Source: Paracoccaceae bacterium (GTDB lineage Bacteria > Pseudomonadota > Alphaproteobacteria > Rhodobacterales > Rhodobacteraceae). From it: 43,076 nt of DNA. Positions 26,315 through 36,511 of this stretch are shown piece after piece. The stretch is taken from contig JAGRDY010000030.1 of the NCBI GenBank assembly GCA_020446815.1, forward strand, positions 1 to 43,076, in the 5' to 3' direction. Under the pieces are notes generated by a model. The model was not told where the DNA came from and did no database searches. It saw only the letters and a program-made list of their open reading frames with translations. Both the position numbers and the translations under genes were made by a program. Each line of letters starts with the position of its first letter. The stretch's first letter is position 1.

Positions 26315-26982
26315 AGATCTGCCCCCGCAGGATGCAGCCTGCGGTCCTTGATCCGCATCACGCGGGCCGACACCTGGGTCTTGGCCGCCCGGATCAGGGC
26401 CAGATCATGGGTCGCGATCATCACGGTTGTGCCCAGCCGGTTCAGTTCGACAAGCAGCGTCAAGAGCCGCATGGACAGATCATGATCGAGATTGCCGCTG
26501 GGTTCGTCCGCCAACAGGATCCGGGGCGACATGATCACGGCGCGCGCCAGCGCCCCGCGCTGGCGTTCACCCCCCGACAGTGTCGGGGGCAGGGCCTGCG
26601 CCTGGTTCGAAAGACCCACCCAGCCAAGCAATTCAGCCAGCTCGCCTGGATCGATGCGCCGCCCGCTGACCGCAAGCGGCAGCGCCACGTTTTCAGCCAG
26701 CGTCAGATGGTCCAGAAACTGGCAATCCTGATGCACTACCCCGATGTCCCGGCGCATCAGGGCAAGCTCATCGCGGTTCATGCCCGCGATGTTGCGCCCC
26801 AGAAACGAGACCGTGCCCGATGTCGGTGTCAACTCTCCGTAGCAGAGCTTCAGGAACGTCGATTTTCCCGCGCCCGACGGGCCGGTCAGAAAGTGAAACG
26901 ATCCGGCGGTCAATTCCAGGGTCAACTCGCTCAACAATGCGCCGCTGCCAAAGTCATGGGCAACATTGTCGAACCCGATCAT
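26311..26982 (-). CDS. ftsE: Cell-division ATP-binding protein FtsE
   Basis: The 223-residue ABC ATPase has Walker A GPSGAGKST near residue 34, the Q-loop HQDCQFLDHLTLAENV, the signature LSGGERQRGALAR, Walker B ILLADEPSGNLD and the switch His in IATHDLAL. The length is typical of FtsE. The ATG at 26982 gives the family N-terminus (MIGFDNVAHDFG) with AGGGGGA upstream; a longer start 19 codons earlier would add an unusual basic leader. It is the first gene of ftsE-ftsX-plsC and is divergent from a zinc-ribbon membrane protein gene. Confidence 0.92.
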   Translation of the reverse strand: MIGFDNVAHDFGSGALLSELTLELTAGSFHFLTGPSGAGKSTFLKLCYGELTPTSGTVSFLGRNIAGMNRDELALMRRDIGVVHQDCQFLDHLTLAENVALPLAVSGRRIDPGELAELLGWVGLSNQAQALPPTLSGGERQRGALARAVIMSPRILLADEPSGNLDHDLSMRLLTLLVELNRLGTTVMIATHDLALIRAAKTQVSARVMRIKDRRLHPAGADL

Positions 26983-27156
26983 TGCCTTTTCCCCCTGCGG
27001 TTTGGGCCGACCCTTTGGCTTTCCTGCCAGACGTTTCACGTTTGACAGTCACAAATGCTTGGACGACGACAGGTTGCTTGCTACAACACGCCAGAGCCAA
27101 TGGCCAGAATGGCAGACCGAGCCTGATTGAGGGTTGGCAGAGCGGGGTGCGATCAT

Positions 27157-28056
27157 ATGCGTTTAGTATGCCCAAGTTGCGGCGCAGAGTATGAAGTGGA
27201 TGACAGCGTCATCCCCGAGACGGGGCGCGATGTTCAGTGCTCCAACTGCGGACAGGCCTGGTTTCAGGAATCGACAGCGCAACGGCAAGCCAAACGGACC
27301 GATGAAGCCACGCAGGAGGCAAGCCAGGTCTGGCAGGAAGACACGGATGTCGGCGACGCGTCGGCAGATACCGGGCCAAAGACCGATGCGGCGCCCGCTT
27401 CGCAAGCCGCCCCGCCAGAGGCTGGCGACAGCGATGACGGCGCAGACGGCGAGGATAACGAGGAAGATGCCGCAGCGCCCGCGACCAACCCGACGCTGAC
27501 ATTTCGCCGCCGCACCCTGGACGATGCCGTTCTCAACGTCCTGCGTGAAGAGGCGGCGCGCGAGGTGCGCGCGCGCGAAAAGGAAGGCGCGACGCTGGAA
27601 ACCCAGCCCGACCTTGGCCTGTCCTCCGGCGATATGCCCGCAACCGAGCCCGCAGATGCGGCCCAAAAGGACCGTGTGGCGCATACCCGCGGCGGTTCCG
27701 ATGACAGCGACGACGAAGATTCGGTCGTATCGCGGGGATCGAGACGCGAGCTTTTGCCTGATATCGAGGAAATCAACTCGACCCTGCGCGCAACCTCGGA
27801 GCGTGGCGACGATGCCGCATCGCGCGACGCGCCCGAAACATTGCAGCGGCGGCGCAGCGGCTTTCGGCTCGGGTTTTCTATTTCGCTGATTTCGGCGGCG
27901 GTCCTGCTGTCCACCTATCTGCTGGCGCCGGTCATTTCAGCCCAGCTGCCGGCGATGAAACCGATGATGGATGCCTATGTGAGTGGCGTCGACAAGGCGC
28001 GCATCTGGATTGACACCAAGATGCAGTCTTCGACCGAGGCATTGCGCAACAAATGA
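27157..28056 (+). CDS. MJ0042-type zinc-ribbon membrane protein
   Basis: Residues 1-37 form a MJ0042 zinc ribbon with ligands C5, C8, C28 and C31 (CPSCGAEY and CSNCGQAWFQ). A long acidic, Ala- and Asp-rich disordered middle follows (about 45-230). A single transmembrane helix (about 238-260, LGFSISLISAAVLLSTYLLA) and a short C-terminal helical part end the 299-residue protein. Proteins with this plan are common in alphaproteobacteria and lack a firm function; they are often found beside ftsE, as here. The ATG is chosen because it begins the zinc ribbon and follows AGCGGGG. Confidence 0.85.
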   Translation: MRLVCPSCGAEYEVDDSVIPETGRDVQCSNCGQAWFQESTAQRQAKRTDEATQEASQVWQEDTDVGDASADTGPKTDAAPASQAAPPEAGDSDDGADGEDNEEDAAAPATNPTLTFRRRTLDDAVLNVLREEAAREVRAREKEGATLETQPDLGLSSGDMPATEPADAAQKDRVAHTRGGSDDSDDEDSVVSRGSRRELLPDIEEINSTLRATSERGDDAASRDAPETLQRRRSGFRLGFSISLISAAVLLSTYLLAPVISAQLPAMKPMMDAYVSGVDKARIWIDTKMQSSTEALRNK

Positions 28057-28077
28057 GCGCATCCCTGTGAAACGGTT

Positions 28078-30696
28078 TCAGAACCGGTCCAGCAATCGTT
28101 TGAGATAGTCAAGCTCGACCGGCGGGCGGGTCTGTTCGCCGGACCGGCGGCGAATCTCGTCCAGCAAATTGCGCGCGCGGCGATAGACATCATCGCCCTG
28201 CAAGAGATTTTCATCGGTGCCCGTGCCGCCGAATTCACCGGTCTTGCGACCCAGCGGGTCGCGCTGTGAATTACGGTTGGTGCCGCTGAAGGCTTCGCCC
28301 TGGCGCCCCGCACCGTCGCGTTGCTCCTGTGCCAGCGCTTCGCCCAGATTTCGCATTCCTTCGCGCAGGTTCTCGATGGCCTCGGCCTGCCTTTCCAGCG
28401 CACCCGGCAGATCGCCGTCGCGCAGGGCGCGTTCCGCGCCGTCCATCGCCCGCCCCGCGTCATCCAGCGCCTGCCGCGCCGCGTCGCGGCCTTCGGAATC
28501 CGCGCCCGGCAGGTTGCCCTGCTGGCGGTTGAGCTGATCGCGCAAGGCCCTTTGCCGCTCGGCCAGGCTGCCGCCGTTGCGGCCATCGGCATTCTGGTCG
28601 GCGCCCTGCGGGTCGCCTTCAGCCATGCCATTCTGGCCGTCAGGCCTGCCGGTCTGCCCGTTCCCGGGCTGGCTTTCGCCGGGCGACTGGCGGCCCTGGC
28701 CGGACTGACCATCGCTTCGCTGGCCGAATTGTTCCTGAAGGTCCTGAAACGCCTCGTCGGACAGGTCTTGCTGATTGCGCAGCGTTTCGCGCAGATCCTG
28801 CATGGCCTGCGCCCCGTCGCCCTGTTGACCGTCACCTTGCTGCCCCTCGACGACGCGCATGTTTTCCATCATGCGGTTGAGCTGTTCGAGAAGTTCCTGT
28901 GCCTCGGCCATGCGCCCCTCTTCCATCAGGCGCTGAATCTCGTCCATCATCTGCTGCAACTGATCCGGGCCGATTTCCTGCCCGTTCTGGGCCTGCCGGT
29001 CGGGCTCGTCGGCGCCCTGGCGCTTCATGTTCTCGGCCAGTTGGCGGATATAGTCATCGGTCGCCTGGCGCAGATCATCCATCAGCTTCTGGATCTCTTC
29101 CGGGGTGGCCCCATTGCGAATGGCCTCGGACAGGCGCTCCTGCGCCTGCTGCATCCGGTCGAGCGCATTGGCCAGCCCGCCATCCTCGATCAGCGTGGCG
29201 ATTTCCCAGAAGGCTTCGGCGGTTTCATCGCGGAATTCATCGCTGAGCGGCCCCTTTTCCAAAGCCGTATCAAGCTGCCGCATGGCGACGCGCAGCATCA
29301 GATAGGCACGTTCGTTGCGCAACAGCCCCTCGGGCCGGTTGGTCAGCGCATGCAGGAGCTGGGCGACGCGCGGGGCATTGTCGCGCGTCCACAACAGATC
29401 GCGGCGCAGTTCGATCACGGCGGCGGCTACCGGATCAAAGAAACGCCGGCCCGGCAGGTTCAGCGATTTCTGTTCGCTCTGGCCTTCCTGCCCCCGCCCG
29501 TCCTTGACATAAAGCGTCAGTTTGACCGGCAGATGCGCCCAGGGGTGCTTGGAGGCATCTTCAATTAGTGAATCGGTGAAATCGGCGCGGCTGCCGGTGA
29601 TCGGCATGGGCAGATCATAGACCAGCGGTTCGCGCGGGTCCGGCGCCGAGGCAAGCCCATAGCGCCGGTCGACCGCACCAAGATCAAGCGCAAAGACCGC
29701 GTGACCGGATTCGACGGCATAGTCATCGGTCGCCATGAAGGTCTGCGCCATGGTGCCGTCGGCCTCGCGCATGATCGCGCCTGTCAGGCGAACGCGCGGC
29801 GCGGTGTCGGGCAGGATCGTTACGGCCCACTGTTGCCCGCCAGCGCCGTCGATCGTCAAGCGGCCCGAACGGACCGCAACGAAATCGAGGGCGCGAACCG
29901 TGCTCCCCGGGGCCGAGGGATTGGCGGGCGCCCTGGGGCTGGCGGCCCCCGAAACGGTTTCTTCGACTTTTATCGCATCAGCGTCACCGTAAATCCGCAG
30001 CGTGATCAGGCTTCCCTGCGGCAGCTCGATAGCCGACGCGGTGATGGCGTTGAGATAGAGGCTTGGCCGTCCGGTATAGGCAGGCGGTTCGGCCCAGCCT
30101 TCCCAGGAAGGCCCGCCTCCACCGGCCACCGGCTGGCCGTTGCCGCGCGCAAGGCCGGGCACTTCGGCCAGGCGCCAAAGCGAGCCGAACAGCAAGGCGA
30201 CGATCAGCGCCGTGAGCGTGGCGAGCCGCAAACCGAAGGGGTCGGCACGGGCGATCCGCAAATCGGGTGCGATCGCGCGCGCCGCGCCGGCCCGTTTGGC
30301 CATGCGCGCAACATGGGCCTTCCAGACCGATTTCGATCCGGCATCGCGCTGACCCAGGGCCAGTGCGTCATTCAGCGCGGCAATCGGGCGCCCGGGCAAT
30401 GTCGCGTCGAGACGCGCCAAGGCTTCGTCGCGGCTGGGCCAGCGGAACTGCCGCACACCGCGTACCAACGCCCAGACCAGCCCGGTGATGGCCGCCAGCC
30501 CGGTTATCCAGAGCACCTCGAGCGGCAGCGTGTCATGAAGCCCGAAGGCCAGCCCCGCCATCACCGCAAAGAGGATTGTCCAGACCGGCCAAAACCCGCG
30601 CGTGATGCGTTCGGCGACCATACCCGCCCGCGTCAGGCGGACAGGCCAGACAAGATGTCTGAGCGCAGCACGAGTCAGCGGGTTGGTTTCGATCAT
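28078..30696 (-). CDS. TIGR02302/DUF4175 family membrane protein
   Basis: The 872-residue protein starts with two hydrophobic segments (about residues 35-95), which probably hold it in the inner membrane, and a third near 155-175. A beta-rich middle domain of about 250 residues follows. The final 300 residues are strongly biased to Gln, Gly, Asp, Glu, Asn and Arg, with repeated Gln-Met-Met/Leu helices and Gly-Gln-Gln segments. This is the TIGR02302 pattern, common near lysA in Rhodobacterales. Function is unknown; the low-complexity tail may be an extended periplasmic or coiled-coil region. It is 50 bases downstream of lysA. Confidence 0.85.
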   Translation of the reverse strand: MIETNPLTRAALRHLVWPVRLTRAGMVAERITRGFWPVWTILFAVMAGLAFGLHDTLPLEVLWITGLAAITGLVWALVRGVRQFRWPSRDEALARLDATLPGRPIAALNDALALGQRDAGSKSVWKAHVARMAKRAGAARAIAPDLRIARADPFGLRLATLTALIVALLFGSLWRLAEVPGLARGNGQPVAGGGGPSWEGWAEPPAYTGRPSLYLNAITASAIELPQGSLITLRIYGDADAIKVEETVSGAASPRAPANPSAPGSTVRALDFVAVRSGRLTIDGAGGQQWAVTILPDTAPRVRLTGAIMREADGTMAQTFMATDDYAVESGHAVFALDLGAVDRRYGLASAPDPREPLVYDLPMPITGSRADFTDSLIEDASKHPWAHLPVKLTLYVKDGRGQEGQSEQKSLNLPGRRFFDPVAAAVIELRRDLLWTRDNAPRVAQLLHALTNRPEGLLRNERAYLMLRVAMRQLDTALEKGPLSDEFRDETAEAFWEIATLIEDGGLANALDRMQQAQERLSEAIRNGATPEEIQKLMDDLRQATDDYIRQLAENMKRQGADEPDRQAQNGQEIGPDQLQQMMDEIQRLMEEGRMAEAQELLEQLNRMMENMRVVEGQQGDGQQGDGAQAMQDLRETLRNQQDLSDEAFQDLQEQFGQRSDGQSGQGRQSPGESQPGNGQTGRPDGQNGMAEGDPQGADQNADGRNGGSLAERQRALRDQLNRQQGNLPGADSEGRDAARQALDDAGRAMDGAERALRDGDLPGALERQAEAIENLREGMRNLGEALAQEQRDGAGRQGEAFSGTNRNSQRDPLGRKTGEFGGTGTDENLLQGDDVYRRARNLLDEIRRRSGEQTRPPVELDYLKRLLDRF

Positions 30697-30746
30697 GTTC
30701 CGGTCGCGTTTCTCCGGTTGCGGTCACCCTCACATGGAATTGCGTA

Positions 30747-32012
30747 TCAAAGCCACTGAGGAATGCTATCGCGGTTTATCATCTCTTCATAGCTTGGGCG
30801 TGGCCGAATGACACCAAATTGATCGCCCCTGACCAGAACCTCGGGGACCAGCGGGCGCGAATTGTATTCAGACGCCATGACGGCACCATAGGCCCCCGCC
30901 GAACGAAAGGCGATCAGGTCACCGGCACCGAGTGGCGGCAAGAGCCGCTGTTTGGCGAAAGTATCGCCGCTTTCGCAAATCGGCCCGACCACGTCATAGG
31001 GGCGCAGCTCGATCCCCGCGGCAGGTTCCACGACCGGGACGATATCGTGATGGGAGCCATACATGGACGGTCGGACCAGGTCATTCATCGCACTGTCGAC
31101 AATCAGAAAATCGCGATCCTCGCCGGATTTCACATAGATCACCGCGCTGACCAGCAAACCGGCATTGCCCGCGATCAGGCGGCCCGGCTCAATCTCGATC
31201 TCGCACCCGAGATCGCCCAATGTGCGCCGGATGACGGCGCCATAGTCCATCGGCAAGGGCGGTGCCCCGTTCGTACGCTCATAAGGAATGCCAAGCCCGC
31301 CCCCAAGGTCGAGGCGGCGGATGTCATGGCCATCGGCACGAAGCTGCCGGGTCAGCTCGGCGACCTTCAAATAGGCCTGCGCGAATGGTTCGAGATCGGT
31401 CAACTGACTGCCGATGTGAACGTCTGCCCCCACCACCTCGATGCCCGGCAGGGCCGCGGCTGTGGCATAGACGGCGCGGGCGCGGGAAATCGGAATGCCG
31501 AATTTGTTTTCCTTCTTGCCGGTGGCAATCTTTTCATGGGTCTTCGCATCGACATCGGGATTGACCCTAATGGTGATCGGCGCGCGTTTGCCAAGCGAAA
31601 CCGCGACCGCATTCAGGGCGTGCAATTCCGGTTCGCTTTCGACATTGAACTGGCGGATACCGCCTTCGAGCGCCACGCGCATTTCATCCGCGGTCTTGCC
31701 GACGCCGGAAAAAACGATGCGTTCGCCCGGAACACCGGCGGCCCGAGCCTTCAGATATTCGCCCACCGAGACCACATCCATCCCCGCTCCAAGACGCCCG
31801 AGCGTGCGGACAACCGCCAGATTGGAATTGGCCTTCATCGCATAGCAGATCAGGTGCGGCAGACCTTCCAGAGCCTGCTGGAAAAGTTGGTAGTGACGTT
31901 CGAGCGTGGCCGTTGAATAGACATAGAACGGGGTGCCCACAGTGGCGGCGATATCGGCGATGGCGACATCCTCGGCGAAAAGCGCGCCGTCGCGATAAAG
32001 GAAATGGTCCAC
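30747..32012 (-). CDS. lysA: Diaminopimelate decarboxylase
   Basis: LysA decarboxylates meso-diaminopimelate to L-lysine. The 421-residue PLP enzyme has the cofactor Lys K60 in CYAMKANSN, the Gly-rich phosphate-binding motif LGGGLGIPY, and the active-site CESGDTFAK. The GTG start follows GGAGC nine bases upstream and lies 19 bases after the stop of the small lipoprotein gene. Length and motif order are normal. It is in an operon with argH, so lysine and arginine genes are transcribed together here. Confidence 0.97.
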   Translation of the reverse strand: MDHFLYRDGALFAEDVAIADIAATVGTPFYVYSTATLERHYQLFQQALEGLPHLICYAMKANSNLAVVRTLGRLGAGMDVVSVGEYLKARAAGVPGERIVFSGVGKTADEMRVALEGGIRQFNVESEPELHALNAVAVSLGKRAPITIRVNPDVDAKTHEKIATGKKENKFGIPISRARAVYATAAALPGIEVVGADVHIGSQLTDLEPFAQAYLKVAELTRQLRADGHDIRRLDLGGGLGIPYERTNGAPPLPMDYGAVIRRTLGDLGCEIEIEPGRLIAGNAGLLVSAVIYVKSGEDRDFLIVDSAMNDLVRPSMYGSHHDIVPVVEPAAGIELRPYDVVGPICESGDTFAKQRLLPPLGAGDLIAFRSAGAYGAVMASEYNSRPLVPEVLVRGDQFGVIRPRPSYEEMINRDSIPQWL

Positions 32013-32031
32013 TATGGATGCTCCGCGCGTT

Positions 32032-32162
32032 TCAGAGGCTGCCGCCGATGCCGACCTTGACCTGGCCGGAAACCGTCAGTCCCGCCGCCTGCGGCGGGGT
32101 CGGTTCTCCGTCGGCGCCGCAGGCGGCAAGGGCCAGCGCCGCCAGCAAGAGCGTGATGGCCT

Positions 32163-32166
<4 letters not shown>
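32032..32166 (-). CDS. Short lipoprotein between argH and lysA
   Basis: This 44-residue peptide begins with a signal sequence ([16 protein letters not shown]) and a lipobox whose Cys is residue 16. The mature part, only about 29 residues, is Gly- and Pro-rich. The ATG has GGAGAAG eight bases upstream and overlaps the argH stop by four bases. Similar tiny lipoproteins sit at this place in many Rhodobacterales. Function unknown; the lipobox supports outer- or inner-membrane anchoring. Confidence 0.85.
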
Positions 32167-33554
<1,388 letters not shown>

Positions 33555-33577
33555 TGGTTCACCCCCCCGGAGGGTTC

Positions 33578-34135
33578 ATGCGCTGGTTATTCCCTGCCGT
33601 CCTCTACACGGCCCTCGCCTTTGGTGCAAACACGGCTTTTGCCGATACCGCCGCGCTTGAGGCGTTGCGCGACGGCACAATGAAGAAACTGGTATTTCTG
33701 GCCGAACCGGCGGAAGTGTCGCAACAACCGTTCAGCGACGCCGAAGGCGGTGACCATCGGCTGTCGGACTGGCAAGGCAAGTACACGCTGGTCAATTTCT
33801 GGGCCACCTGGTGCGCGCCCTGCCGCAAGGAATTGCCTGCCCTCGATGCGCTTCAGGGCACGTTTGGCGGCGACAGCTTCGAAGTTGTCACCATCGCCAC
33901 GGGGCGCAACATGCTGCCCGCCATCCAGCGGCTTTTCGATGAGGTCGGGGTGACGCGCCTGCCGATCCTGCTCGATCCCAAACAGCAACTGGCGCGCGAC
34001 ATGGCGGTGATGGGGTTGCCGGTGACGGTCATCCTCAACCCCGAAGGCCAGGAAATTGCCCGCATGTCGGGCGATGCGGAATGGTCGGGCGAAAGCGGCC
34101 GGGCGATCATCGCCGCTCTGTTGTCCGGTTCGTGA
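33578..34135 (+). CDS. TlpA-like periplasmic thioredoxin
   Basis: The 185-residue product has a signal peptide (residues 1 to about 22) and a thioredoxin-fold domain with the active-site WCAPCRKE (C79, C82) and a cis-Pro region (VMGLPVTVIL). TlpA/ResA-type proteins reduce disulfides for cytochrome c or oxidase assembly in the periplasm. GGAGG five bases before the ATG sets the start. It is divergent from argH, an arrangement seen in other Rhodobacterales. CcmG is a possible alternative, but no ccm genes are near, so I leave it as TlpA-like. Confidence 0.9.
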   Translation: MRWLFPAVLYTALAFGANTAFADTAALEALRDGTMKKLVFLAEPAEVSQQPFSDAEGGDHRLSDWQGKYTLVNFWATWCAPCRKELPALDALQGTFGGDSFEVVTIATGRNMLPAIQRLFDEVGVTRLPILLDPKQQLARDMAVMGLPVTVILNPEGQEIARMSGDAEWSGESGRAIIAALLSGS

Positions 34136-34138
34136 ACA

Positions 34139-34702
34139 TCAGCCCGCCAACTCGCCGTGCCGGTGGCAGGTGACAACATGGTCGTTGACCATGCCGACCG
34201 CCTGCATGAAGGCATAGACGATGGTCGGGCCACAAAACCTGAATCCGGCGTTTTTCAGGTCTTTGGAAATCTGCTCGGAAAGCGTTGTGCGCGCGGGAAC
34301 GTCCGCCATCGTCGCGGGGTTGTTCTGCAAGGGCTGCCCATCGACATATCGCCACAAGAAGTTGCCGAACCCCTCTGCGGCGTCGATTTCAAGATAGGCC
34401 CTGGCATTGCCGATCGTCGCCTCGATCTTGCCCCGGTGGCGGACGATGCCGGGGTCGGCCAGTAGCCGCGCGATATCGCGCTCGCCCCAGGCGGCGATCG
34501 TCGCCGGATCGAATCCGGCGAAAGCGGCGCGGAAGTTTTCGCGCTTTTTGAGGATCGTGATCCAGGAAAGCCCGGCCTGGAACCCGTCAAGAACCAGCTT
34601 TTCCCACAACGCCCGCGCCTGCCATTCGGGCACACCCCATTCGCGGTCGTGATAGGCGACATAAATCGGTTCGCTTCCGCACCATGCACAGCGTTCTGTC
34701 AT
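34139..34702 (-). CDS. tag: DNA-3-methyladenine glycosylase I
   Basis: The 187-residue base-excision-repair enzyme removes 3-methyladenine from DNA. Zinc ligands match E. coli Tag: C5 and H18 (YHDREWG) at the N-terminus and H175 and C179 (HVVTC) near the end. The conserved GFQAGLSWITILKKRENFR segment is present. The chosen ATG is preceded by AAGGGGGCAAGG and gives the standard N-terminus. It ends three bases after the convergent TlpA-like stop. No lesion-response site is visible upstream. Confidence 0.95.
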   Translation of the reverse strand: MTERCAWCGSEPIYVAYHDREWGVPEWQARALWEKLVLDGFQAGLSWITILKKRENFRAAFAGFDPATIAAWGERDIARLLADPGIVRHRGKIEATIGNARAYLEIDAAEGFGNFLWRYVDGQPLQNNPATMADVPARTTLSEQISKDLKNAGFRFCGPTIVYAFMQAVGMVNDHVVTCHRHGELAG

Positions 34703-34813
34703 CTGCCTTGCCCCCTTTGCCGTCGCCTTCGCGAATCCGCTCACACGACAGCGTCGTTTACCGGTTCTTATCGCCTTGCGCCCAATCTATCCCCGACGGA
34801 CGAGGAGAGTTTG

Positions 34814-35653
34814 ATGCAGAACCGGGGTAAATCCAGGCGTAACCCGATTGACCCGGCGCACGACAGCCCGCTGAGCGCCGCCGTGAACCAGCGCGACCGT
34901 GAAATCATGTCCATGGTGCGCGACGCGGTCCAACGGCGCAATGTCTTAATGGCGTATCAGCCGGTCTTTCCCGCCGGTGGGCCCAATCTGCCGGCGTTTT
35001 ACGAAGGCCTTATCCGATTGCTCGACACGACGGGGCGCATTATCCCGGCCAGGGATTTCATCGAGTCGATCGAATCGACGGAAATCGGTCGCATCCTTGA
35101 CTGCCTGGCGCTCGATCAGGGCCTGAATGCGCTGGCGGCCGATCCATCGCTGCGGCTCGCGATCAACATGTCCGCCCGCTCCGTCGGGTATCCTCGATGG
35201 CTGCGCACGCTGAGTCGCGGGTTGAAGGCCAACCCTGCCGCCGCGGAAAGGCTGATTCTCGAAATCACCGAAGCTTCGGCCATAGTGGTGCCGGAAATCG
35301 TCGCGGTCTTTATGAAGGATTTGCAGGCACAGGGCATTTCTTTCGCATTGGATGATTTCGGTTCGGGGTTCACCTCCTTCCGCTACCTGCGCGAATTCTA
35401 TTTCGATATCGTCAAGATCGACGGCCAGTTCATTCGCGGGATCGCCGATAACGCCGACAACCAGGTCTTGACCCAGGCGATGCTCGCCGTTGCGCGCCAG
35501 TTCGACATGTTTACCGTGGCGGAATCGGTGGAATCGGCGCGGGACGCCGCCTATCTGACCCAGATTGGCATTGATTGCATGCAAGGCTATCATTTCGGCG
35601 CGCCTTCGGTGACGCCGCCATGGAAATCGGCGCGAATGGCAAGACAAGCCTGA
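34814..35653 (+). CDS. EAL-domain cyclic-di-GMP phosphodiesterase-like protein
   Basis: The 279-residue protein is almost a bare EAL domain after a basic N-terminus (residues 1 to about 40). The signature is YEGLIRL instead of EALLR. The other metal and substrate residues are kept: N in INMSARS, E in LILEITEAS, DD in ALDDFGSGFTS, K in DIVKIDGQF, E in VAESVES and Q in MQGYHFG. It is therefore probably able to hydrolyse c-di-GMP. No sensor or GGDEF domain is attached. The ATG has GAGGAGAG upstream. It is cytoplasmic and stands alone between tag and a degenerate region. Confidence 0.9.
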   Translation: MQNRGKSRRNPIDPAHDSPLSAAVNQRDREIMSMVRDAVQRRNVLMAYQPVFPAGGPNLPAFYEGLIRLLDTTGRIIPARDFIESIESTEIGRILDCLALDQGLNALAADPSLRLAINMSARSVGYPRWLRTLSRGLKANPAAAERLILEITEASAIVVPEIVAVFMKDLQAQGISFALDDFGSGFTSFRYLREFYFDIVKIDGQFIRGIADNADNQVLTQAMLAVARQFDMFTVAESVESARDAAYLTQIGIDCMQGYHFGAPSVTPPWKSARMARQA

Positions 35654-36030
35654 AACAAGCACTGCTGTCGTGTCGCATCCGGGCGCGCGCCCTTTGCCGG
35701 CAACAGCGCGGGGCGAAAATGACTCGCCAAAGCCCTGCGGCGCGGCGCATTCTTGTGGCATCGGCGCCAGGGCATGGGCCAGGCATTTTCCGCAATGCCG
35801 GGCCATTGCGACGGCACCGCCGTTTTCAGCGTTGAGGCAGGCCAGGGCGGCACGGGCCACAAGATGTGATGTTCTGTGTTTCGATCACCTGTGGCCATCT
35901 GGCGATTGACGCAGGCCCCGAACTTGCCTTTGACAAGATCGGGGAATGCGTGCCCGATGCGCAAGCCGCATGGAATGCGGTTTGCCTTGCCGATTTCGGC
36001 GATGGCGGTATCGTTTTCGCGGCCCAACCG
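35654..36030. other. Intergenic region without intact gene
   Basis: Several overlapping short open frames exist on both strands but none has a ribosome site with a recognisable family match. Base composition stays similar to the neighbours. I read it as decayed sequence, together with the broken gene that follows. Confidence 0.5.
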
Positions 36031-36049
36031 CGGGTTTCACCGCGCAATG

Positions 36050-36232
36050 TCAACTGGACTTCATCGGGCAAATTGACCCATGATGGCAAGAACGGGTTCG
36101 AGAATTACTAACTGCACAAGGAACACACGGGCACATCCGCGACGTTTGTGAACGCCTGGCCTTGCGTGTGCCGAAGATCGAAAAACTGAAGGCTTCCGAG
36201 GTCAGCGCCGATGATGATATCTGAATCTTGTG
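36050..36232 (+). pseudogene. Possible remnant of a sulfotransferase-like gene, frame-disrupted
   Basis: Conceptual translation in shifting frames gives LDFIG, then GFENY, then HIRDVCERLALRVPKIEKLKAS, ending in a stop. This order resembles the C-terminal part of bacterial sulfotransferases (vDFIGRFENY...vCeRLgi...lPh..kS). A stop follows ENY and the first and last parts lie in different frames, so it could not make a full protein. The upstream catalytic and PAPS-binding parts are not recognisable. The match is from memory of the family pattern and is modest. Confidence 0.35.
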
Positions 36233-36257
36233 CCGCCACTTGAAAATCTGAAAACAC

Positions 36258-36273
36258 ATTCGTAGTTATGAAT
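36258..36273. promoter_or_regulatory. ATTC-N8-GAAT inverted repeat, candidate SqrR/ArsR-type operator
   Basis: The sequence ATTCGTAGTTATGAAT is a 6-of-7 inverted repeat with a two-base centre and fits the ATTC-N8-GAAT form I recall for the persulfide-sensing repressor SqrR of Rhodobacter capsulatus. It lies 26 bases before the DUF2892 start, in a locally AT-rich promoter-like stretch. The sensor gene is not in the window. Confidence 0.5.
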
Positions 36274-36298
36274 ACGTAAATCATCTATGGAGGTGACA

Positions 36299-36499
36299 AT
36301 GTCCTTGGATCGTTCTGTTCTCGCTTTTGCAGGTATCATGGTTCTTCTTTCGGTCGGTTTGACACTTTGGGTGTCATCCTTGTTCATCTGGTTCACGGTC
36401 TTTATCGGGCTCAACATGCTGCAATCCGCCTTCACCGGATTTTGCCCGGCAGCGGCCTTGTTTCGCAAGCTTGGGGTAAAGCCCGGCACGGCGTTCTGA
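36299..36499 (+). CDS. DUF2892 (YgaP-like) small membrane protein
   Basis: The 66-residue product has two hydrophobic segments (about 8-28 and 29-45) and the conserved FTGFCPAAALFRKLG end, which is the DUF2892 pattern found at the membrane end of E. coli YgaP. In YgaP this part is attached to a rhodanese domain; here it stands alone. GGAGG six bases upstream sets the start. The next gene begins 12 bases downstream. Together with the ATTC-N8-GAAT element, this suggests a role linked to reactive sulfur species; that is inference. Confidence 0.85.
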   Translation: MSLDRSVLAFAGIMVLLSVGLTLWVSSLFIWFTVFIGLNMLQSAFTGFCPAAALFRKLGVKPGTAF

Positions 36500-36511
36500 A
36501 AGGGCGGCATC

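Noticed and set aside
35590-36027. Minus-strand open frames of up to 145 residues in the region after the EAL gene
   Set aside because: No start with ribosome site, no family resemblance, and several mutually overlapping frames of similar quality.
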